DNA of 64,000 nt from the NCBI GenBank assembly GCA_965243385.1, contig CBDEUV010000002.1, positions 3,968,001 through 4,032,000 on the forward strand, given 5' to 3'. The stretch comes from JANSYA01 sp965243385 (GTDB lineage Bacteria > Spirochaetota > Leptospiria > Leptospirales > Leptonemataceae). Positions 8,406-13,748 of the stretch are shown here, one piece after another. A program made the translations under genes and the position numbers. Position 1 is the first letter of the stretch; every line of letters begins with the position of its first letter. Under the pieces are notes generated by a model. It did no database searches, had not been told where the DNA came from, and saw nothing but the letters and a program-made list of their open reading frames with translations.

Positions 8406-8411
8406 TTGTTT

Positions 8412-8486
8412 TGCCCCGTGCACGGATTCGAACCTGCAACCTCCGACTTACAAAGACGGCGCTCTTCCAGTTGGAGCTACCGGGGC
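8412..8486 (-). tRNA. tRNA-Thr(TGT)
   Basis: Acceptor GCCCCGG/ACGGGGC (one mismatch at pair 7). Anticodon loop TTTGTAA on a CCGTC/GTCGG stem with one T-T mismatch; discriminator A. Confidence 0.8.
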
Positions 8487-8490
8487 ATTT

Positions 8491-8750
8491 TGGACACGAC
8501 AGGATTCGAACCTGCGTAGATGCAACAATGGGTTTGGAAAACGCGCTTCTCCCGCACTTATCCCACCCGCTTTCGCAGGCTGCTGTCAGATGCATCCTCA
8601 AACCTTCCCATTCGCTTAGCTTCACGGAAACACCCAAAGGGTTCGCCTCACTTTCGCGGTGCTTTCACCGTTCCGCTTTGCCTGCACCTCCCTTTTGGGG
8701 AACCCCTGCTAAACGTTTTTAGGGGTGTGTTTCCTCTACACTACGTGCCC
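8491..8750 (-). ncRNA. 260-nt tRNA-like RNA with a ~185-nt insertion
   Basis: The two ends form a tRNA: acceptor GGGCACG/CGTGTCC with a G3-U70 wobble and A73, a D-arm (GTGT/ACAC) and a T-arm with loop TTCGAAT. Between the D-arm and the T-arm lies a long insert instead of an anticodon arm. The insert has several clear hairpins (CGGTG/CACCG, CCTGC-GAAA-GCGGG, CCCC/GGGG) and a long-range AATGGG/CCCATT pairing. No standard 7-nt anticodon loop can be formed. Group I or group II intron core motifs and a tmRNA tag frame were looked for and not recognised. Confidence 0.6.
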
Positions 8751-8754
8751 GTTT

Positions 8755-8826
8755 TGCACTAGCAGGGATTCGAACCCTGATTACCTGGTTGGAAGCCAGG
8801 CATGTTAGCCGTTACATTACTAATGC
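8755..8826 (-). tRNA. tRNA-Gly(TCC)
   Basis: Acceptor GCATTAG/CTAGTGC, anticodon loop CTTCCAA on CCTGG/CCAGG, T-loop TTCGAAT, discriminator A. Confidence 0.87.
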
Positions 8827-8830
8827 GATT

Positions 8831-8903
8831 TCGTCGGACCCGGGATCGAACCGGATTCTCTGGTTTTTCAGACCAGCGCAATGACCACACCTGCTCTCCG
8901 ACG
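8831..8903 (-). tRNA. tRNA-Phe(GAA)
   Basis: Acceptor CGTCGGA/TCCGACG and anticodon loop CTGAAAA on CTGGT/ACCAG are regular. The D-arm is short (GCA/TGC). A small frame with a strong ribosome-binding site (8868-8939) runs into this gene. Confidence 0.82.
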
Positions 8904-8939
8904 GTAACAAATGTGTTTTCTAAAGTCACTTTCACTCAT
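8868..8939 (-). CDS. Possible 23-codon leader ORF overlapping tRNA-Phe
   Basis: ATG at 8939 is preceded by a strong AGGAGGT site 5 bp upstream. The peptide starts MSESDFRKHICYRRR and the frame ends inside the tRNA-Phe gene. It sits between tRNA-Lys and tRNA-Phe on the array strand. It could be a translated leader, or a leftover of a gene interrupted by tRNA insertion. Coding is unproven. Confidence 0.3.
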   Translation of the reverse strand: MSESDFRKHICYRRRAGVVIALV

Positions 8940-8962
8940 GCGAACCTCCTGAGTTTATGATA

Positions 8963-9034
8963 TGGGTCCGGTGGGATTCGAACCCACGGCCACCCGATTA
9001 AAAGTCGGATGCTCAACCTCCGAGCTCCGGACCC
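8963..9034 (-). tRNA. tRNA-Lys(TTT)
   Basis: Acceptor GGGTCCG/CGGACCC, anticodon loop CTTTTAA, T-stem GTGGG/CCCAC, discriminator A. It begins a sub-array that follows a terminator at 9103-9137. Confidence 0.88.
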
Positions 9035-9038
9035 GCGT

Positions 9039-9068
9039 TTAGCTAACCTTGTCGCTCTCGTTTTTCAC
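9039..9068 (-). CDS. Possible 9-codon leader ORF before tRNA-Lys
   Basis: A GTG start at 9068 lies 5 bp after a strong AAGGAGGT site. The peptide is VKNESDKVS, ending 4 bp before tRNA-Lys. It resembles the leader ORF at 8868-8939 in having an ESD motif near its start. Translation in front of a tRNA sub-array suggests a leader role, but this is only inference. Confidence 0.3.
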   Translation of the reverse strand: MKNESDKVS

Positions 9069-9102
9069 TTTCTACCTCCTTCGAAAGAATGTCCCAGACA
9101 CG

Positions 9103-9137
9103 AAAAAACCCTCCGCAGCGTTTGCCAGGGAGGGTTT
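9103..9137 (-). terminator. Intrinsic terminator ahead of the tRNA-Lys sub-array
   Basis: Stem AAACCCTCC / GGAGGGTTT with a 14-nt loop and a T run on the minus strand. It ends transcription from the tRNA-Glu segment or acts as an attenuator for the downstream array. The interval 9138-9346 shows no further clear element. Confidence 0.8.
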
Positions 9138-9346
9138 CAATTACATTTATCTGAAACTATTTCAGCGTCACGTAATAGAATCTCCCTGAACGAAGCCGGC
9201 AATCTTATGCCCTGCATCGAAATGCTTCGCTCTCAACTGAGCGGCCGCAGTTATCACGGCGTTTATTTTTCGCATAGTATTCATGGGCGTTCTTATCATA
9301 TTTGTGTTAAATATAGCTGTAAATATAGACCTTAAGGGCGCATCTC

Positions 9347-9418
9347 TGCCGACGCAGGGAGTCGAACCCTGGCTTCCACAGTGAAAGTGTGGCGTCCTGA
9401 CCGTTAGACGACGCCGGC
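9347..9418 (-). tRNA. tRNA-Glu(TTC)
   Basis: Acceptor GCCGGCG/CGTCGGC, anticodon loop CTTTCAC on CCACA/TGTGG, T-loop TTCGACT, discriminator A. It is the promoter-proximal tRNA of the left array, isolated from the next one by a terminator. Confidence 0.87.
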
Positions 9419-9561
9419 TTGTTTTGATAATTGTAAAATAACTACTCAGTTCCCGCTCTCGCGGCATAGCGCCGGCGGATAAATACATATTTCTATTGCG
9501 ATTCATCTTCCGATACCTCCTCGAAACATTTTTTAAGGGCCTCAAATGGGCCAAATACGAA

Positions 9562-9590
9562 AAAAGGCGAACCTTAGAGGCTCGCCTTTT
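9562..9590 (-). terminator. Intrinsic terminator upstream of tRNA-Glu
   Basis: Perfect 9-bp stem AAAAGGCGA / TCGCCTTTT followed on the minus strand by six T. It stands about 145 bp before tRNA-Glu, in the same position relative to an array as the terminators at 9103, 10247 and 10833. Confidence 0.8.
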
Positions 9591-10091
9591 GAACGTAGTC
9601 AGTATAATAACATCGTCTAAGGCGAATACGGCCTCCCTGCAAACGAAATCCGCTCACAGTTATGCTGCATTTCAGGGGCCTTCTTGGCCAGATCAAATCT
9701 ATGTATGCCGTTGAGTTGCATGTCTTTGCTCTGAATATATACTCGGTTATAATAGTCAATAAAATAATACAAAATTGGGATTCTTTTTTAGAAAAAGCGA
9801 TGCCGCCCCGAATTTCGCCGAGGCCGCATGTTTACGTATCCTATCTCGTTGCCCTGTCATTGACGCGTATCGGACTCCCTTCACTCTGTATGAGTCATCG
9901 AATCAAAGGACAACTCTTCTATCTATAGAAAATCTCTGCCGGTCATCAGCGCGCAAAACCAACGCTGAATTTCAGGCAATTGATTCGCGAATTCATCTTC
10001 GCAAGAGAATCTCCAACAGAGCATTTAGACGAAGCATTCTGGATTGATTTGCTAATTTTTATTGATTATCTGGATTTTTCTGTATAAAGGG

Positions 10092-10121
10092 TTGACCGCA
10101 TGGCTGGCCTTTCCGTTAATA
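10092..10121 (+). promoter_or_regulatory. Probable sigma-70 promoter of the right array
   Basis: -35 TTGACC and -10 TTAATA separated by 18 bp, about 170 bp upstream of tRNA-Pro. The transcript would begin with the leader carrying the CGGGAGGTGG motif and the terminator at 10247-10282. Confidence 0.4.
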
Positions 10122-10184
10122 TTCTCTGAGTGAAGACTATGATTCGATATTCGCTACAGAGTTTCTGGCCACAGAATAATCTAA

Positions 10185-10208
10185 GCTCCGGTAATACGCG
10201 GGAGGTGG
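10185..10208 (+). promoter_or_regulatory. Leader motif, copy 1
   Basis: A 24-nt block with GCTCC, then a spacer, then GCGGGAGGTGG. The same block recurs at 10772-10795. Both lie 40-50 bp before an intrinsic terminator and the first tRNA of a sub-array. CTCC and GGAG can pair into a small hairpin. An attenuation role is inferred. Confidence 0.4.
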
Positions 10209-10246
10209 TCGTATAATATTCTGATTTTAACACGAATATCGAATAG

Positions 10247-10282
10247 AAACCCCCTCTGGCGAATGCTTGAGGGGGTTTTTTT
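10247..10282 (+). terminator. Leader terminator before tRNA-Pro
   Basis: Stem AAACCCCCTC / GAGGGGGTTT followed by a run of seven T, ending only 10 bp before tRNA-Pro. Placed upstream of the array it would shut off the tRNAs unless antiterminated, or it insulates them from an upstream transcript. Confidence 0.85.
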
Positions 10283-10292
10283 GTGCATATTC

Positions 10293-10364
10293 CGGCGTAT
10301 AGCTCAGTGGGAGAGCGCCTGCTTCGGGAGCAGGGGGTCGTGGGTTCAAATCCCGCTGCGCCGA
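10293..10364 (+). tRNA. tRNA-Pro(CGG)
   Basis: Acceptor CGGCGTA/TGCGCCG, anticodon loop TTCGGGA on CCTGC/GCAGG, discriminator A. It reads only CCG; no proline TGG tRNA is present in the island. Confidence 0.87.
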
Positions 10365-10369
10365 ATCAT

Positions 10370-10444
10370 AGAGGGGTGAGTTGAGCGGTCCAAGCTACCA
10401 GACTCCAAATCTGGTGTTCGCGGGTTCGAATCCTGCCCCCTCTG
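10370..10444 (+). tRNA. tRNA-Trp(CCA)
   Basis: Acceptor AGAGGGG/CCCCTCT, anticodon loop CTCCAAA on CCAGA/TCTGG. Discriminator G is normal for tryptophan. Confidence 0.87.
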
Positions 10445-10448
10445 ATAA

Positions 10449-10520
10449 TGGGAAGTGGTCCAATGGCAGGGCAGCGTACTGTTAATGCGTATGGTGCGGG
10501 TTCAAATCCCGCCTTCCCAG
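10449..10520 (+). tRNA. tRNA-Asn(GTT)
   Basis: Acceptor TGGGAAG/CTTCCCA. Anticodon loop CTGTTAA on a GCGTA/TGCGT stem containing wobble pairs. Discriminator G. Confidence 0.84.
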
Positions 10521-10527
10521 AATATCA

Positions 10528-10598
10528 TCCGGGATAGTTCAATGGCAGAACAGCGGACTTTGAATCCGTTAACGGTGGTTCGAATCCACCTCCCGGAG
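10528..10598 (+). tRNA. tRNA-Gln(TTG)
   Basis: Acceptor TCCGGGA/TCCCGGA, anticodon loop CTTTGAA on CGGA/TCCG, discriminator G. The chromosome carries its own tRNA-Gln(TTG) at 61001. Confidence 0.87.
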
Positions 10599-10696
10599 CA
10601 ACTTTACTAATATGAATGCACGCAAAGATTCGTTTCGCGTGTTGAGATAAGAAAGGTGCCCAAAACTTTTTTATATACGAGTAATTTTTAAAACTA

Positions 10697-10723
10697 TTGA
10701 CGAATTATTTCGTCCGATACAAA
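10697..10723 (+). promoter_or_regulatory. Possible promoter of the tRNA-Tyr sub-array
   Basis: TTGACG followed after 15 bp by TACAAA. The spacing is short, so support is weak. It precedes the second leader motif and terminator. The rest of 10599-10771 is AT-rich and shows no gene. Confidence 0.3.
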
Positions 10724-10771
10724 AGGCAACAGTCATGAACGGCAAATTACTATCATCGCTATCACTTTATG

Positions 10772-10795
10772 GCTCCAGCAACATGCGGGAGGTGG
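10772..10795 (+). promoter_or_regulatory. Leader motif, copy 2
   Basis: It matches the block at 10185-10208 (GCTCC ... GCGGGAGGTGG). Here GGGAGG is followed after 5 nt by ATG and directly by TAG, a start-stop pair. CGGGAGG is also complementary to CCTCCCG in the 5' arm of the terminator at 10833, so it could form an antiterminator. Confidence 0.4.
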
Positions 10796-10832
10796 CGATG
10801 TAGTGCCCTGAAACAACTTAACGTTTCGATGA

Positions 10833-10872
10833 AGCCCCTCCCGGATTATCCGCGAGGGGCTTTTTGTTTTTA
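10833..10872 (+). terminator. Leader terminator before tRNA-Tyr
   Basis: Stem AGCCCCTC / GAGGGGCT followed by TTTTGTTTTT, ending 4 bp before the tRNA-Tyr acceptor. It has the same arrangement as the terminator at 10247-10282. Confidence 0.85.
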
Positions 10873-10875
10873 AAC

Positions 10876-10962
10876 GCGCCGCTTTCCCTCTGCCGGACTG
10901 TAAATCCGGAGTCATTAAACGAGAGGGTTGGGAGACGAGAGGTTCAAATCCTCGGCGGCGCA
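10876..10962 (+). tRNA. tRNA-Tyr(GTA), D-arm missing
   Basis: Acceptor GCGCCGC/GCGGCGC and anticodon loop CTGTAAA on CCGGA/TCCGG are clear, and the T-loop is TTCAAAT. Between acceptor and anticodon stem there are only about 10 nt (TTTCCCTCTG), with no D-stem or GG of the D-loop. The long variable region contains AGAGGG, complementary to CCCTCT in that short linker, so the two may pair instead. Confidence 0.7.
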
Positions 10963-10988
10963 TATGGGCGAAGTGCGCCCTTTGAATT

Positions 10989-11073
10989 GGATGGATGCCC
11001 GAGTGGTAAGGGGTTCGTTTCGAAAACGAAAGCCGGCATAAAAGCCGCGCAGGTTCGATTCCTGCTCCATCCG
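10989..11073 (+). tRNA. tRNA-Ser(CGA)
   Basis: Class II tRNA with a long variable arm (GCCGGC...GCCGCG region). Acceptor GGATGGA/TCCATCC, anticodon loop TTCGAAA on TTCGT/ACGAA, discriminator G. Confidence 0.87.
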
Positions 11074-11080
11074 TAAGATT

Positions 11081-11165
11081 GGAAGGATGACTGAGTGGTA
11101 AGGTATCCGGTTGGAAACCGGTGGTCATCGTAACAGATGCGAAGGTTCGAATCCTTCTCCTTCCG
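11081..11165 (+). tRNA. tRNA-Ser(GGA)
   Basis: Class II tRNA: acceptor GGAAGGA/TCCTTCC, anticodon loop TTGGAAA, long variable arm with a CATC/GATG stem, discriminator G. It has the same anticodon as the chromosomal tRNA-Ser used as integration site, but the body differs. Confidence 0.85.
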
Positions 11166-11169
11166 CATT

Positions 11170-11254
11170 GGAGTAGTGGCCGAGAGGTAAGGCACCGACC
11201 TGCTAAGTCGAGGTCGTCGTAAAAGACGCGGAGGTTCGATCCCTCCCTACTCCG
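11170..11254 (+). tRNA. tRNA-Ser(GCT)
   Basis: Class II tRNA: acceptor GGAGTAG/CTACTCC, anticodon loop CTGCTAA on CGAC/GTCG, variable arm GTCGTC...GACGC, discriminator G. Confidence 0.87.
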
Positions 11255-11259
11255 AAATA

Positions 11260-11333
11260 CGGGCGGTAGTCCAACGGCAGAGACACCAGGGTTTAAGCCC
11301 TGTGTGTTGCGGGTTCGAATCCCGCCCGCTCGA
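11260..11333 (+). tRNA. tRNA, probably Leu(TAA), atypical anticodon loop
   Basis: Acceptor CGGGCGG/CCGCTCG and T-stem GCGGG/CCCGC are perfect. The anticodon stem CAGGG/CCCTG leaves a 6-nt loop TTTAAG, or an 8-nt loop with a 4-bp stem. Depending on register the anticodon is TAA (leucine) or TTA (ochre suppressor). The variable region is short (class I), unlike normal leucine tRNAs. It is grouped with the class I Leu tRNAs that follow. Confidence 0.6.
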
Positions 11334-11337
11334 AAAA

Positions 11338-11411
11338 GCGCCGGTAGCCCAACAGGCAGAGGCCCCAGGTCGAGAGCCTGGTCAGTGCAAGTTCGAATCT
11401 TGTCCGGCGCA
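11338..11411 (+). tRNA. tRNA-Leu(GAG), class I shape
   Basis: Acceptor GCGCCGG/CCGGCGC, anticodon stem CCAGG/CCTGG, loop TCGAGAG. Position 33 is C instead of the near-universal T. The variable region is about 5 nt, so the long arm of bacterial leucine tRNAs is missing. Confidence 0.75.
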
Positions 11412-11417
11412 AAAAAC

Positions 11418-11490
11418 GGGGACGTAGCCCAACGGCAGAGGCAGCACGCTCAGAACGTGTACAGTGTGAGTTCGAATCTTACCGTCCCCA
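11418..11490 (+). tRNA. tRNA-Leu(CAG), class I shape
   Basis: Acceptor GGGGACG/CGTCCCC, anticodon loop CTCAGAA on GCACG/CGTGT. A 5-nt variable region makes it class I. Acceptor and D-arm resemble those of the island's tRNA-Ala, which may indicate derivation by anticodon change. Confidence 0.75.
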
Positions 11491-11501
11491 TATAAATAAA
11501 G

Positions 11502-11584
11502 GGAGGCGATCCGGCTGGATGAGGAGCTTATTTTGAAAATAGGTCACGGGATTTCCGTTGCAGGTTCGAGTCCTGCCGCCTCCG
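11502..11584 (+). tRNA. tRNA-Ser(TGA)
   Basis: Class II tRNA: acceptor GGAGGCG/CGCCTCC, anticodon loop TTTGAAA on CTTAT/ATAGG, variable arm with CGG...CCG pairing, discriminator G. It is the last tRNA of the right array. Its final 20 nt are part of the inverted repeat. Confidence 0.85.
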
Positions 11585-11791
11585 AATGTTAATATACAAT
11601 AAAAACATGTTAATATATCTGAATCTTATTTGAAAGCGGATTTTTTGTGTGGGATATTTTTAGAGTTGATATTGCGAAGCGATGTATTAACATCATTAAC
11701 GGCATGTGCTTTCTGGGGATTTGCAGATTTGTGTTTTCGACTTACTCGACCCTTTCCGCAGTCTGAGCCAGAAGGGGCGAAGGGGGTTGGC

Positions 11792-12127
11792 GTGTCTGAG
11801 TATCACTGGCCGGGCTCTGGATATTCTCCGGTATTAAAATCAACGGTGGCGAAAAGCGAATCACCGGTACCGTGTTCGCGCTGCGGACAGGATCTGCGGC
11901 TGATTGATCCGGAAGGCTGCGCAATCTGCGCTTCTGAAATAGCTCAGCTGCGGTCATTCAAGGTTCAGATGCCGCTGCTGACACTCGAAATCATCAAGGC
12001 GAAACACAAAAACGTCTCCGCTTATCTTCGCGGCCTGATCGCGAAAGATCTTGGGGCGGACGTTTTTCCGTCGACGGCTCTCCAGCGACGCGGCGGCGGA
12101 AGATTGAAAGTGAAAACAGATCTATAG
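11792..12127 (+). CDS. Island protein A, zinc-ribbon protein (right copy)
   Basis: Identical to the left copy at 7123-7458. The 111-aa protein starts at a GTG preceded by AAGGGGG. Two CxxC pairs form a zinc ribbon, followed by a helical segment and a basic C-terminus. It is about 200 bp downstream of tRNA-Ser(TGA) on the same strand with no terminator visible between, so it is probably transcribed from the array promoter. Function is unknown; RNA or DNA binding is the simplest inference. Confidence 0.7.
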   Translation: MSEYHWPGSGYSPVLKSTVAKSESPVPCSRCGQDLRLIDPEGCAICASEIAQLRSFKVQMPLLTLEIIKAKHKNVSAYLRGLIAKDLGADVFPSTALQRRGGGRLKVKTDL

Positions 12128-12166
12128 ACAAATGGAAGAAATTGCAGCAAACATGGAGGAATACGT

Positions 12167-12601
12167 ATGCAAACAGTTCAGGCGATCATTGAGAAAAACG
12201 GCGGATTCGCGCAGTTGAAGCAGCGGCCGATTCGCATCGGCAACGGCGGGCATCCGCTTCTGGTTATCGAATATATTGGAAAAATTGGTTTGGGCGTTAC
12301 GGACTATCTGCGCGTCATGCGAGTCGAAGACATGGGCGACGAGATTTCGCGCGTCTTTGAAATAGGATTCGAATGCAATTCGGACGGATCGTCCTGGCGA
12401 GCGGTGGTCTGGCACTGCGAATTAACCGGCGAGACGTGTTACGTTTACACTCGATTCCCGGTGAACAACGGGCGCGAGTTGGTTCTGATTGATATGGAGC
12501 AAATGAATACGCTACAGACTCGCGCGAACATCTGGGACGAAAATCTGTTAAAACTTGGTTATCTGGAGGCTGCTGGCGACGATTTACGCGAAGCCAGTTG
12601 A
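12167..12601 (+). CDS. Island protein B, 144 aa, unknown (right copy)
   Basis: Identical to the left copy at 6649-7083, with the same GGAGG ribosome-binding site. Soluble, mildly acidic, no motif I can name. The strict identity of both A and B in the two arms points to recent duplication or ongoing gene conversion. Confidence 0.75.
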   Translation: MQTVQAIIEKNGGFAQLKQRPIRIGNGGHPLLVIEYIGKIGLGVTDYLRVMRVEDMGDEISRVFEIGFECNSDGSSWRAVVWHCELTGETCYVYTRFPVNNGRELVLIDMEQMNTLQTRANIWDENLLKLGYLEAAGDDLREAS

Positions 12602-12621
12602 AATTCACGGATTGAATCTGC

Positions 12622-12656
12622 AAAACCCCGGGACGTTTTTGACCCGGGGTTTTTTG
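12622..12656 (+). terminator. Intrinsic terminator after right gene B
   Basis: Same CCCCGGG-type hairpin and T run as at 6595-6629, here on the plus strand. It closes the right tRNA-A-B transcription unit. Confidence 0.85.
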
Positions 12657-12757
12657 TATCAGGAGCTAATAACGTACCAGATGATGTTTGCGGGTTTCCC
12701 GATTGTCTTTCCCGATTGTTGAATATCCGAGGGTTGAAATTGTAACCACAAAGTATA

Positions 12758-12934
12758 CGCATTTGACGAGCTGGCCGGCCTGAAAGGCTTCCCCCACAGC
12801 TCGCGGCGTCCAGCCAATTTGGCCGATCCATAAAGGAGGGCGCCCGGATTCACAGGCAAATGGACTCCTTGTGCGAGGCCGCCGCCGGGCGGACGCTTCC
12901 TGAGCCGCCCACCTCGCCAAATGCTCCGCATTTG
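12758..12934. repeat. 161-bp insert flanked by an 8-bp duplication
   Basis: CGCATTTG occurs at 12758-12765 and 12927-12934, with 161 bp between. The left arm has a single copy of the 8-mer and no insert. The pattern fits either insertion of a small element with target duplication here, or deletion between short repeats in the left arm. No clear terminal inverted repeats are seen. Confidence 0.6.
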
Positions 12935-12942
12935 TAACCACA

Positions 12943-13715
12943 TCAGGCACTGAGCGAAATGCCCGCTTTCCAGAAGCGGAACATCAACCTAATATGGCCG
13001 GCGATCTCAGTCTCCACGGAGATCTTTTTCGATCCACGTTTATACCTCTCCGCAGAAAGAAACGACTTCGAACAACGTAACGTCTGTTCACCTCCCGCGA
13101 TGTGCTCGGGGTGGCTGAAGGGGCGGTTGTTCGGACTCGGTTGCCGAACCGCACGAATCAAACCTCCGGATTTCCAGCCTTTGCCGCGATTCCGGGGCGG
13201 TGTGAGCGCCAGAAAAATCCCATCGTCCGCCAGGAACGAAAAGGGTTCGCGCCAGTCGAAAATCGCGGCGTCGCCGTCCACATAGACCGCCCGCGCAAGT
13301 TTCTGAAGTATCCCGGCCTTCGCCGCCGGACCCCACACCGCCAGAAATTTTTCCGGGACGGATCGCAGTGTGTCGATGGCTTCTATTATAGAATCGTTCA
13401 GGCGAAAATCGTCGGCCCGGAGGCTTTCGCGTTGTAGTTCCAGAGTTTCTATTTCAGCTTGCAATTCGCGTATTGCTTCTAAAACCCGCTTGCCCGCGCC
13501 GCCCGATTCTGTTGCGTACTGACGATACAGGCGGCGAATTTGAAGTTCCAGGCTTTCCACTTTCAGTCTGATATACTTTTGATCCGACTTGTAGTTCTTT
13601 TCCTGCTGATTCTGCGGGCCTTCGAAGAGGCGGCGGATTCTTTTTCCAAAATCTCCGGCGAAGCGGAAATCGTGGACGGCCGTTTCGATCATCTTCAGCA
13701 GCTCGGGTTCGGCAG
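12943..13715 (-). pseudogene. Truncated serine recombinase, C-terminal part only
   Basis: It encodes about the last 255 residues of a recombinase closely similar to the one at 16742. The match starts at EPELLKMIETAVHDF and continues past SFLSAE into RYKRGSKKISVETE to a TGA at 12943. The catalytic and zinc-ribbon regions are missing; the sequence upstream is replaced by the ATPase gene. It preserves the unsplit attP junction, which shows the original 3' end of the gene. Divergence from the intact copy is greatest at its 5' end. Confidence 0.87.
13042..13057. other. Internal unsplit attP
   Basis: On the minus strand it reads TTCTG, CGGAGA, GGTAT. The left flank equals attR's element side and the right flank equals attL's element side. 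It is inverted relative to the attP that the island itself would regenerate on excision. Confidence 0.8.
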
Positions 13716-13748
13716 ATTTTAAGATTGTAGGCTTGAGTCGTTTGATTC

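Larger units (their letters stand above)
9419..10292. other. Central divergent intergenic region of the island
   Basis: This is the divide between the two outward-facing arrays. It holds a minus-strand terminator (9562-9590), a strong ribosome-binding site (GAGGAGGT at about 9513-9520) with an ATG at 9506, a promoter-like sequence (10092-10121) and a leader/terminator unit before tRNA-Pro. The frame from 9506 runs through tRNA-Glu for 112 codons and is not trusted as a protein. 9600-10080 is AT-rich with no convincing gene on either strand. Confidence 0.6.
11565..13052. repeat. Right inverted-repeat arm (1488 bp)
   Basis: It is the reverse complement of 6354-7685, with a 161-bp insert and 8-bp duplication (12758-12934) and one fewer copy of the 13-bp unit. 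The length difference (156 bp) is exactly accounted for by these two indels. It runs from the T-loop of tRNA-Ser(TGA), through genes A and B, to the internal attP. Confidence 0.92.

Noticed and set aside
8491..8750. Group I intron or tmRNA as the explanation of the interrupted tRNA
   Set aside because: No P7/G-site-like core, no U-G at a 5' splice site next to a guide sequence, and no short tag frame ending in LAA/VAA; a normal D-stem argues against tmRNA. Left as unknown.
9168..9506. 112-codon protein from a strong ribosome-binding site at 9513-9520
   Set aside because: The frame runs straight through tRNA-Glu and an AT-rich gap; composition is not protein-like after the first 30 codons.
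10130..10875. T-box riboswitches before the tRNA sub-arrays
   Set aside because: The GGGAGGTGG motif resembles but does not match the AGGGUGGNACCGCG box, no specifier loop is visible, and T-boxes control aminoacyl-tRNA-related protein genes, not tRNAs.
11630..11791. Longer start (TTG) for protein A
   Set aside because: No ribosome-binding site, and the extension reads AT-rich leader sequence; the GTG at 11792 has AAGGGGG in place.
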